A DNA stretch of 64,000 bases, taken from positions 620,001 to 684,000 of the forward strand of contig JACKDW010000001.1 of NCBI GenBank assembly GCA_020633295.1, read 5' to 3'. Source of the DNA: Myxococcales bacterium (GTDB lineage Bacteria; Myxococcota_A; Polyangia; Nannocystales; Nannocystaceae). Below, one piece after another: positions 22,281 through 33,932 of the stretch. The translations under genes were made by a program, and so were the position numbers. The notes under the pieces are model-generated. The model had not been told where the DNA came from and did not search any database. It worked only from the letters and a program-made list of their open reading frames with translations. Position 1 is the stretch's first letter. Every line of letters starts with the position of its first letter.

Positions 22281-22335
22281 GAGCCGCTCTCGAGCCGCTC
22301 TCGAGCCGTTCTCGAGCCGCTCTCGAGCCGCTCGA
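22281..22335. repeat. 11-bp tandem repeat, 5 copies
   Basis: Five units of GAGCCGCTCTC with one T variant and a diverged last unit, in the 242-bp gap between the hybrid kinase and the DUF1295 gene. The unit contains CTCGAG across its junctions. Confidence 0.8.
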
Positions 22336-22454
22336 GTCTCGAGCGCGCATCGAGGACGCTCGAGGTCGAACGACCGATCGCAGATCTCGTCGCGCGGGCC
22401 CGAAGATCCTGCGGCCGCGCTCTCCCACACAACCTGACACCCACACGTCGACCC

Positions 22455-23330
22455 ATGAACAACGCCGTCACAGCGCGCCGCCTCGCCTTGATGTGGTGCG
22501 GCGTCGCATACCTCGTCGCGCTCCTGGGGGCTGCGGTCACCACGGCCGTCGTGCCCTCCTGGCACCCGCTCGCCGTCATCGCGCTCGCGGACGTCGTCGC
22601 CACCGTGATCGTCTTCGGCTTCAGCGTGACGTGCAACAACTCGAGCCTCTACGATCCGTACTGGAGCGTCGCGCCCCCCGTGATCGCGCTGTACCTGGTC
22701 ACGAGGCCCGCGCTCGAGCCGAACCCGTGGCGCGCCGGCGCGGTATTGCTCGTCGTCTCGCTGTGGGCGATCCGGCTGACCTATAACTGCCTCCGGCGCT
22801 GGCGCGGCCTCGACGACGAGGATTGGCGCTACCGCGACATACGCCGCCAGGCTGGTCGGAGTTACTGGCTCGCCAGCCTCCTCGGCATCCACCTCATGCC
22901 GACCGCGCTCGTGTTCCTGGGCTGCCTGCCGCTGTGGACCGCGCTCGCGCGCGGCGGGTCGCTGGGGCCGCTCGACGCGCTCGGCGTCACGGTGGCGCTC
23001 GTCGGCGTGCTGCTGGAGCTGATCGCCGACCGCCAGCTACACGCCTTCCGCGCGACGCGACCGGCGCCTGGAGAGCTGCTCGCGCGCGGGCTGTGGGCCC
23101 GCGCGCGGCATCCGAACTACCTCGGCGAGCTGCTGTTCTGGTGGGGTCTGTGGCTGATCGGCGCGGGCGCGCCCGAGTCGGCGTGGACGGTGATCGGCGC
23201 GCTGAGCATGACGGCGCTGTTCCTGTTCATCAGCATCCCGCTCAAGGAGCGACGCATGCTCGCCAGGCGCCCGCAGTACGCCGCCTACCGCCGGCGCACG
23301 CCCATGCTGATCCCGCGCCTGCGTCGTTGA
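22455..23330 (+). CDS. DUF1295 / steroid 5-alpha-reductase-like membrane protein
   Basis: Polytopic inner-membrane protein of 291 residues with about seven hydrophobic segments. Family signature of DUF1295 and the related isoprenylcysteine methyltransferase/steroid reductase fold: NNSSLYDPYWSVAPP near the N-terminus, DWRYRDIRRQ in mid-protein, and GLWARARHPNYLGELLFWWGLW near residues 210-232, ending with KERRMLARRPQYAAYRRR. Members reduce activated double bonds with NADPH or methylate; which applies here is not known. It is the first of two related genes in a row. The ATG at 22455 fits the first membrane segment. Confidence 0.88.
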   Translation: MNNAVTARRLALMWCGVAYLVALLGAAVTTAVVPSWHPLAVIALADVVATVIVFGFSVTCNNSSLYDPYWSVAPPVIALYLVTRPALEPNPWRAGAVLLVVSLWAIRLTYNCLRRWRGLDDEDWRYRDIRRQAGRSYWLASLLGIHLMPTALVFLGCLPLWTALARGGSLGPLDALGVTVALVGVLLELIADRQLHAFRATRPAPGELLARGLWARARHPNYLGELLFWWGLWLIGAGAPESAWTVIGALSMTALFLFISIPLKERRMLARRPQYAAYRRRTPMLIPRLRR

Positions 23331-23546
23331 GCCGATGTACACGCAACGGTGCCCTCCCCCGCCGGGTCGCTAGTGGGGGCGCGAGACCTCGTGCGACAGC
23401 CGAGCACCTCCGTACACCTTGCGTCTGGCCCTGCTACGTCGCGTTTTCTGCCCTTTTGGCGGTCGCGCTGGTATGATCATGCATCGGGATAAACGCGCGT
23501 CGCGACGGCCCTCGACGACCACGAGGACGCGGCGATCTAGAGACGA

Positions 23547-23722
23547 CGATCATGACGGGTCGATCATGACGAGACGATCACGATGAGATGATCACGACGA
23601 GACGATCACGATGATCTCCACGATGATCTCCACGACGATCTCCACGACGATCTCCACGACGATCTCCACGACGATCTTCACGACGGTCTTCATGACGGTC
23701 TCCACGTCGGTCTTCACGACGA
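23547..23722. repeat. Two adjoining tandem repeats crossing a start codon
   Basis: About 4.9 units of a 14-bp repeat (CGATCATGACGAGA and variants, 23547-23614) run directly into nine units of a 12-bp repeat (TCTCCACGACGA and variants, 23615-23722). The second array lies inside the beginning of the next gene and encodes a repeated ISTT-like peptide. Confidence 0.85.
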
Positions 23723-24585
23723 GCTCGACGATCGTCCCGACGAGCACGCTCGACGCGGCGCCTGGCGGCGCGCCGCCGTGGCTGATCCCGCCGCCGCTGC
23801 TCGCCGACGATCAGCTCGCGCGGCTGTACTTGGCGCTCCTGGCCATCGGCGCCGCGCTCGCGGTGATCTCGCTCGCCTCGCAGATGCGCGCGCCGACCCC
23901 CTACGGTCGCCACGCCAGCCGCGAGCCCGCCTGGGGTCCGCAGGTCCCCCGCCGCCTCGCGCACGCGCTGGCGAACGGGCTGCCGGGCGTCGGGCTGTTT
24001 CTCTGGCTGTACATTGCGACATATCAGTCTCTGGGGCTGACGCCGACCGTCGTCGGCGGCGCGCTGCTGCTGCTCTGGCTCGCGCACTTCGTGCACCGCG
24101 GGCTCGTGCACCCGCTCGTGACGCGCTACGGCGCGCGGGCGCTGCCCCTCGAGCTGGGCCTCAGCGCGCTCGTGCCCCTCACGATCTTCGCCACGCTCAA
24201 CGCGCTGGCGATCGCCGCGATGCCCTACCCCGACGCCTGGTTCTCGTCGCCATACTTCCTCATCGGCGCGCTGCTGTTCGCCGTCGGCTTCGTCCTCAAC
24301 CGCCACGCCGACCGGGCGCTGCGCCAGCTCCGACCGCCCGGCGGTCGCGACTACGCGATCCCCCGCGGGGGCCTGTTCGAGTGGGTCTCGAGCCCCAACT
24401 ACCTCGGCGAGCTGATCATGTGGATCGGCTGGTCGCTCGCCACGTGGACCGCCGCGGGCGCCGTCTGGACGCTGTACGTGGCCGCGACCCTGGTCCCGCG
24501 GGCCCGCGACCACCATCTTTGGTACCAGGAGCGCTTCTCCGACTACCCCGCGCGGCGGCGGGCGCTCATCCCCTTCACCTGGTGA
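23611..24585 (+). CDS. Steroid 5-alpha-reductase-like membrane protein with repeat N-terminus
   Basis: Membrane protein of up to 324 residues of the 3-oxo-5-alpha-steroid 4-dehydrogenase (PF02544-like) family. Family marks: YGRHASREPAWGPQVPRRLAH, WLAHFVHRGLVHPLV, a late NRHADRALRQLR, and GLFEWVSSPNYLGELIMWIGWSLATW, ending LWYQERFSDYPARRRALIPF. These resemble eukaryotic steroid 5-alpha-reductases 1/2, where the C-terminal part binds NADPH. The first 40 residues are a run of ISTT/VFTT units encoded by a 12-bp repeat, so the true start may be ATG 23611 or an internal ATG such as 23692. Sterol synthesis is known in some Nannocystineae, making a steroid substrate plausible but unproven here. Confidence 0.85.
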   Translation: MISTMISTTISTTISTTISTTIFTTVFMTVSTSVFTTSSTIVPTSTLDAAPGGAPPWLIPPPLLADDQLARLYLALLAIGAALAVISLASQMRAPTPYGRHASREPAWGPQVPRRLAHALANGLPGVGLFLWLYIATYQSLGLTPTVVGGALLLLWLAHFVHRGLVHPLVTRYGARALPLELGLSALVPLTIFATLNALAIAAMPYPDAWFSSPYFLIGALLFAVGFVLNRHADRALRQLRPPGGRDYAIPRGGLFEWVSSPNYLGELIMWIGWSLATWTAAGAVWTLYVAATLVPRARDHHLWYQERFSDYPARRRALIPFTW

Positions 24586-24642
24586 GGCGCGGGCGGCGGC
24601 GGCTCGAGGGCGTTGGGTCGTGAGCGCCGTCGCGCGTGCAGG

Positions 24643-24648
24643 TACACT
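24643..24648 (+). promoter_or_regulatory. -10 box TACACT, leaderless type
   Basis: TACACT lies 6 nt before the GTG start at 24655. A poor -35 (GTGAGC, 24620-24625) is at the correct 17-bp spacing. No Shine-Dalgarno is present. Confidence 0.5.
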
Positions 24649-24654
24649 CTGGCC

Positions 24655-25884
24655 GTGACGCGACACGCCCTCCTGGCGCTGGCCTGCGGCGCGCTGATCG
24701 CCTGCGCGGGTGGTTCACGCGATGAGCCCGCGCCGCCGATCGACACGGCGCTCCCGCTCCCACCGACGATCGTCCGCGCGGCCACCCTGCGCGCGCCGCC
24801 CGAGGACGCGCGCGACGTCATGCGCCTGCACTTCATCGACATCGGCCAGGGCGACGCGACGCTGCTCGAGTTCCCCTGCGGCGCGGCGCTGATCGACACC
24901 GGCGGCGAGCAGAACGAGCGCTTCGACGGCGTCGCGGCGCTCGTCGAGTACCTCGACGCCTTCTTCGCGCGCCGCGAGGACCTGGACCGCACGCTCGACC
25001 TGCTCGTGCTCACGCACCCGCACATCGACCACCTGCGCGGCGCCGACGCGGTGCTCGAGCGCTACCGCGTGCGCAACATCGTCGACAACGGCAGCGAGCG
25101 CGCGGGCGAGATCGGCGGCGACGAGCAGATCGCGGTCCACCGCTGGCTCGCCGACCCGGCGCGCGCGGACGTCGGCTACCTGCACGCGAAGGCGGCGGAC
25201 ATGGACCCCGCGCGCGGCAACACGAGCGCGCTGATCGACCCGATCGGCGCGTGCGAGCGCTCGCGCGTCGACCCGAAGTTCACGCTGCTCTGGGGACAGG
25301 TCACCGAGGACCTGGAGACCTACGGCGACGACCCCAACAACCACAGCGTCGTCACGCGCGTCGAGTTCGGCGAGGCCTCGGCGCTGTTCACCGGCGACCT
25401 CGAGTTCATCGGCCTCTCGCGCCTGTTCGAACACTACCGCGGCCACGAGCGGCTGTTCGACGTCGACATCTACCAGGTCGGGCACCACGGCTCGAAGAAC
25501 GCGACGACGCACTACCTGATGCAGGCGATGAGCCCGGAGCTCGCGGTCATCTCGGCCGGGCCCTACGAGCGCGACCTCGACTGGACCGCGCGCCGCTACG
25601 GGCACCCCAACATCACCGCGCTGCGCGAGCTGGTCCACCACGAGCACGGCGTCGGCGGCTTTCGCGAGCGCGCCGTGGAGGTCTGGGTCGGCATCAAGGG
25701 CGCCTGGGTGCCGCGCGCCGGCGAGGACCCGAGCCGCGCGCGCCAGGAGGTGTTCGAACGCCGCACGATCGCGCGGGCCGTGTACGCGACGAGCTGGGAC
25801 GGCACGGTCGTCGTCGACGCGCACGCCAACGGCTCGCTCGCGGTCACGACCTCGCGCGCGCCGAGCCCGTCCGCGACGCAGTGA
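24655..25884 (+). CDS. Metallo-beta-lactamase-fold hydrolase, lipoprotein (ComEC C-terminal-like)
   Basis: Exported lipoprotein of 409 residues; the short signal peptide ends in LIAC with Cys 17. The MBL domain resembles the nuclease-like C-terminal domain of ComEC/Rec2: LHFIDIGQGDATLLEFPCGAALIDTGG, the metal motif THPHIDHLRG near residue 120, ALFTGDLE, and VGHHGSKNATTHYLM. These coordinate two metal ions in the family. The substrate is unknown; the family includes extracellular nucleases and phosphodiesterases. The GTG at 24655 directly follows a TACACT box. It stands 69 bp after the steroid-reductase-like gene and 118 bp before the WD40 gene. Confidence 0.87.
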   Translation: MTRHALLALACGALIACAGGSRDEPAPPIDTALPLPPTIVRAATLRAPPEDARDVMRLHFIDIGQGDATLLEFPCGAALIDTGGEQNERFDGVAALVEYLDAFFARREDLDRTLDLLVLTHPHIDHLRGADAVLERYRVRNIVDNGSERAGEIGGDEQIAVHRWLADPARADVGYLHAKAADMDPARGNTSALIDPIGACERSRVDPKFTLLWGQVTEDLETYGDDPNNHSVVTRVEFGEASALFTGDLEFIGLSRLFEHYRGHERLFDVDIYQVGHHGSKNATTHYLMQAMSPELAVISAGPYERDLDWTARRYGHPNITALRELVHHEHGVGGFRERAVEVWVGIKGAWVPRAGEDPSRARQEVFERRTIARAVYATSWDGTVVVDAHANGSLAVTTSRAPSPSATQ

Positions 25885-25966
25885 TCGGCGGGCGAAGGCC
25901 ACGCTCGCGCTCACGGTCACGACGACACGCGGGCTCGCCACGAGCCGCGAGCGCCGCCGCGAGTTT

Positions 25967-25996
25967 TTGGGTCGGTGGATCGGCCGGTGATAGGTT
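25967..25996 (+). promoter_or_regulatory. Sigma-70-like promoter, probably leaderless
   Basis: TTGGGT (25967-25972), 18-bp spacer, extended -10 TGATAGGTT with TAGGTT at 25991-25996, then 6 nt to GTG 26003. Confidence 0.5.
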
Positions 25997-26002
25997 GCCG
26001 CC

Positions 26003-28890
26003 GTGCCCAGCTCGTCCAGCTCACGCCGACTCCACCACCGCGCACCACCGCGCCCCGGAGAGCCCTCGGACGCGGAGCTCGGCAGCGCCGACGAGCTCGC
26101 CCGCTGGGTCGAGGAGCTGTACACACCGCCGGACCTCGAGGGGGCCGACGAGCCCGCGGCGCCCGAGGACGGGTCCCCGCGCGCTGCGGAGCTCGACCTC
26201 GTGGCCACGCCCGGGATCGAGCCGCAGCAGAACGCCGTTATCGAGCCAACCCCATCGACCCGGCGACGGCCCGCGCGCGAGCCTGACGCGCCCGCAGCGT
26301 CGCACCTCTCGCGCCCGCACAACACCGTCGCGGCGTCTCCGCACATCGCGGCCAGCTCGTCGTCCGCGCCGCCGACTTCGGCCACGACTTCGGCCACGAC
26401 TTCGTCTTCGTCCACGTCCGCCCCGTCCGCGCCGTCGAGGCTCCGGCGCGTGGCGCCCGTCCTCGCGCTGGCCGGCGCCGCCGCCTTCGCGGCGCTCGGG
26501 TGGTGGGGGCTCGGGCAGGCCGACGTGGCCACGCGCAAGGCCAATCGCGCGCTCGAGCAGCGCTCGGCCGCCGAGGCCAGGGCGATGGACGCGATCGAGC
26601 AGATCGAGCAGGCCGAGCGAGAGGCCGCCCGCGCCCACGCCGAGGCCGAGCGCGCGCGCGACATGCTGCGCGTCGTCGCGGCGCGCTCCGCCGGTGACCC
26701 GCGGACCCGCGCGGCGCTGCTGCGCGAGGTCGAGACCGCCGACCCCGGTCAGCTCCCGCAGTGGCTCGAGCTCGCGGTGCCGCAGCTGCTCGAGTCGATC
26801 CCGCCGGCGCGCTTCGGCGCCCCGCAGCGTCCGCTCGAGCGCGCCGCCGTAGGCCCCGATGGCGTCCGCGTGGCGACTCGCGATCGGCGCGGCGAGCTGC
26901 TGCTGTGGACCGAGCCCGGGCGCGAGCCGACGCGACTCGGGCTTGCGACGGCGGCGGGCCGCGTGCTCGAGTTCAGCCCCGACGGCGCGGCGCTGCTGGT
27001 CGCGGGCGCCGATCACTCGCTCGAGCTCGTGCGCCTCGATCACGACGACGAGGCCCCGACGCGCGTGGCGCTGCGCGGTCACCAGGGCCCGGTGCTCGCG
27101 GCGAGCTTCAGCCCCGACGGCCGCTGGATCGCGTCGGCGTCGGCGGATCACACCGTGCGGCTCTGGGGGCCGCTGGACGGGGACGACGAGCCGCCCGGAC
27201 GCGCGCTGCTCGGGCACGAGGGCACGGTGCGCAGCGTCGCGTTCAGCCCCGACGGGCGCGCGCTCGTCAGCGCCGCAGACGACGGCACCGCGCGCGTGTG
27301 GGCGCTCGCGCGCGCGCGCGAGAGCGCGGCCGTCATCCTGCGCGGCCACGCCGGTCGCCTGCGCGCCGCGTGCTTCACCGACGCGGGGCGACGCGTCGTG
27401 ACGGTCGGTCGTGACGACGACACCGCGCGCGTCTGGTCCGCCGACGGCAGCGGGCAGCCGCGCGTGCTCAGGGGCCCTGGCGCGCCGATCTACGCGGTCG
27501 CGTGCGCCGACTCGGTCGCGCGCGTCGCCACGCTCACGCGCGGCGGCGCGCTCGCGCTGCACATGCTCGATGAGCCAGGCGCGCGCCCGCGCGCGCTCGC
27601 GCGCGAGGTCTCGCCGAACGCGCTCGCGCTCAGCCCCGACGGCGCGCTCGTGGCCGCCGCGAGCGACGACGGCGTGACGCGGGTGTGGAGCAGCGATCCC
27701 GCGGTCCTCGACGCGCTCGCGCTCCCTCGCCCGACGCGCCGAGCCCCGTCGAGGAGCTGCGCTTCGCGAGCGACAACAAGACCCTGCTGACGCTGGCGCA
27801 GGACGGCGTAGCGACGCGCTGGCGGCTGGCCGCCGCGCCCGGCGAGCGACCGCGGCGCGAGGACGCGAGCCTGCCCGGCGTGGCGACCGAACTCGTCGGC
27901 CACCACGGCGAGCTTTCGCGGTCGCGCGCGCCGAGCCGCGACGGCGCCCGCATCATCACCGGCGCCGACGATCACACCGCGCGCCTGTGGAGCAGCGCGC
28001 CGGCGCGCCCGATCGCGACGCTGCGCGGCCACGCCGGCTGGGTCCGCAGCGCCGCCTTCGCGCCCGGCGGCGCGCGGGTGATCACCGGCAGCGTCGACGG
28101 CAGCGCGCGGGTGTGGAGCGCCGAGGACGGCGCGCCCGTGACCACGCTCCGGGGCCACGGCGCGCCCGTCACCGCCGTCGCGCTGTCGGCCGACGGGCGC
28201 TGGGCCGCGACCGCGACGCAGACCGGCACGATCCGGCGCTGGCGCGTGGATCAGGACGACGAGCCGCTGGTGCTCGCGGGCCACGGCGCCGTCGTCTGGG
28301 CGCTCGCGTTCAGCCCCGACGGCCGCTGGCTGCTCTCGGGCGGGCAGGACGGCGTAGCGCTGCTGCAGCCGGCCGACGGCCGCGGCGCGCCGACCCGGCT
28401 CGACCACGACTGGCGCGTGCACGACGTCGACTACGCCGCCGACGGCATGTCTATTGTGACAGCCTCCGGTGATCAGCGCGCGCGCGTGTGGCGGCTCGAC
28501 GCGCCGGGGCGCCCGCGCGCGACCCCGCGAGCGCTGCAGCACGACGCCGAGGTCGCGTCCGCGCGGCTGCTCGACGACGGCCGCGTCATCACGACGACCT
28601 ACGACGACGCGCTGTGGATCTGGCCGTCGCGGGGCGACGCGTCGCCGCGGGTGATCCGCGGGCCCGCGCTCGCCTCGACCCGCGTCAGCGCGGACGGGCG
28701 CCTCGCGGTCACCCGCCACGGGCAGCACGGCGCGCGCGCGTGGGCCCTCGAGCCGGTCGCGCTGCATGCGAGCCTCTGGCGATCGCCCGGCCTCTGCGTC
28801 GCGCCGCAGGAGCGCGAGGCGCTGCTCGCGGAGACGCCCGCGCAGGCGCGCCGCTCGTTCGCCGCGTGCGAGGCCCGCGAGCGCCCCTGA
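26003..28890 (+). CDS. Membrane-anchored WD40-repeat protein without kinase; one frame break
   Basis: The N-terminal 145 residues are low-complexity and Ser/Thr/Pro-rich. Then come a transmembrane segment (VLALAGAAAFAALGWWGL), a coiled coil rich in Ala/Glu/Arg, and WD40 blades such as LRGHQGPVLAASFSPDGRWIASASADHTVRLWG. Blade homology stops at RVWSSDPAVLDAL and resumes in another frame with PVEELRFASDNKTLLTLAQDG. One missing base near 27719-27735 explains this. About 14 blades can be counted over both parts, enough for two propellers. The layout matches the membrane and sensor half of the kinase-WD40 protein at 43588-47373, but no kinase motifs are present. GTG 26003 lies 6 nt after a -10 box. 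It probably works as a scaffold. Confidence 0.8.
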
Positions 28891-28998
28891 CGACGACGCG
28901 CGCCGCGCCCGACGAGCGCATTTGTACATGACCCAAGAAACACGATAACCAGCGCGCTTGATACACTCCGGGCGCCGAGTCCTTCGGAGCGAGCCTGG

Positions 28999-30417
<1,419 letters not shown>

Positions 30418-30488
30418 CGCGCGCCGCGTCGCCCCCGCTCGCCACGCGCGCCGGCGGGGGATGACCTCGTGGGCGTTTCGGGGTACCC

Positions 30489-31565
30489 ATGGGGTCTGTG
30501 AAGCAGGAGGTCGGCAGCGGGCGAGACGAGGACGGCGTCCCCGCGCGACCGCTCACCGGCGACGACGACGGCTGGCCGCCCGCGCGCGTGCTCGGCCGCT
30601 ACCGCCACGGCGAGGGCGGCGGCGGCCCCGGGCTGCTCGTCGTCGGCGGGCTCCACGGCAACGAGCCCGCCGGCGTGCACGCGGCGCGCCGGGTGCTCGC
30701 GCAGCTCGCCGAGCGGCGCCCGCCCATGCGCGGCGAGCTCGTCGCGATCTCGGGGAACTGGCGCGCGCTCGCGGCCGGGCGCCGCTTCATCGACCGCGAC
30801 CTCAACCGCGCCTGGACGCCGGCGCTGCTGTCGGCGCTGCGGCGCCGCGGGCCCGACCCCGCCGTCTCCGAGGAGGTCGAGCAGCTCGAGATCCTCAGCG
30901 CGATCGACGAGCTCGAGCAGCGCTGCGGCCACCCGCTGAGGATCCTCGACCTGCACACAACCTCGGCCCCCGGCGCGCCGTTCTCGGGTATGGGCGACTC
31001 GTACCGCAACCGCCAGCTCACCAGCGCGCTGCCGATCCCGACGATCATCGGCCTCGACGAGCTCGTCGCCGGGGCCATGCTCGCCTACCTCCACGACCTC
31101 GGGCACGTCGGCGTCTCGATCGAGGGCGGGCAGCACGACCGCCCCGAGACCGTCGACCGCCTCGAGGCCGCGCTCTGGCTCGCGCTCGTCGGCGCCGAGA
31201 TGCTCACGCCGGAGCACGTCCCGGGCGGCCACGAGCGCCGCCGCGACATGCTCGCGGGCGTCTGTCAGGGGCTGCCGCGGATCGTCGACGCCCGCTACCG
31301 GCATCGCGTCAACCCGACCCAGGGCTTCGTCATGGACCCCGGCTTCAGCAGCTTCCAGCGGGTGCGTCGCGGCCAGCGGCTCGCCGAGGACAAGCGCGGC
31401 CCGATCCGCGCGCCCTGGACCGGGCGCGTGCTGATGCCGCTGTACCAGCGCGAGGGCAACGACGGCTTCTTCATGGCGCGCGAGTTCTCGCGCGCGCGCC
31501 TGTGGCTCGCCAACCTCCTGCGCCTCCCGCTGCGTCGCCCGCTGCCCGGGCGCGAGCTGCCCTGA
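30489..31565 (+). CDS. Succinylglutamate desuccinylase/aspartoacylase-family metallopeptidase
   Basis: Zinc-dependent amidohydrolase of the M14-like AstE/AspA group, 358 residues. The zinc site is visible as GGLHGNEPAG (His and Glu, near residues 56-60) with the third ligand in LDLHTTSAPGAPF near 156; substrate-binding DRDLNRAW is also present. It cleaves N-acyl amino acids or related amides in the family; the substrate here is unknown. The C-terminal 100 residues form the usual beta-barrel tail (NPTQGFVMDPGF, IRAPWTGRVLMPLYQ). ATG 30489 is the only well-placed start, though GTG 30498 lies 7-8 nt after a TACCCA box. 71 bp downstream of the histidine kinase. Confidence 0.9.
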   Translation: MGSVKQEVGSGRDEDGVPARPLTGDDDGWPPARVLGRYRHGEGGGGPGLLVVGGLHGNEPAGVHAARRVLAQLAERRPPMRGELVAISGNWRALAAGRRFIDRDLNRAWTPALLSALRRRGPDPAVSEEVEQLEILSAIDELEQRCGHPLRILDLHTTSAPGAPFSGMGDSYRNRQLTSALPIPTIIGLDELVAGAMLAYLHDLGHVGVSIEGGQHDRPETVDRLEAALWLALVGAEMLTPEHVPGGHERRRDMLAGVCQGLPRIVDARYRHRVNPTQGFVMDPGFSSFQRVRRGQRLAEDKRGPIRAPWTGRVLMPLYQREGNDGFFMAREFSRARLWLANLLRLPLRRPLPGRELP

Positions 31566-31914
31566 CGGGGCCGCCGCGCCCGCGGGCAGCCGATCGCCGC
31601 GGACCGATCCAGGCGCCGCGTCGCGCTCGTCTACGCATCGCGACCGACCTCCGATGCAGAGGGCTCGGGCACGCGGCGCGCGCTCGCGCCACGGCGCGCG
31701 CGCGCGCCGACGCGGGGCGACGCGCTGGAGCCAAGCTCGCGCGCGCGGCGATCCTCGGGCGACGTCACGCGCGCGACAGCGCGCGTCGCGAAACACGTAC
31801 AGCGCCCGATATCCAGGGCGACGCGGCTTGCCTACGGTGTTTCGCGATGTCGACCCAGCGAACGAGACCTCGAGTCGCCCCCTCGTCGAGACCGGGCGCG
31901 GACGGAGCGCGGCG
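31566..31914. other. Intergenic region
   Basis: A 349-bp gap rich in CG dinucleotide runs. No gene or clear repeat is supported. It must contain the promoter of the DUF4215/RCC1 gene, but no box stands out. Confidence 0.5.
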
Positions 31915-33888
<1,974 letters not shown>

Positions 33889-33932
33889 CTCGCAGGAGAA
33901 CGAAAGGCCATGTGCTCGCCGACGGCGCGAGC

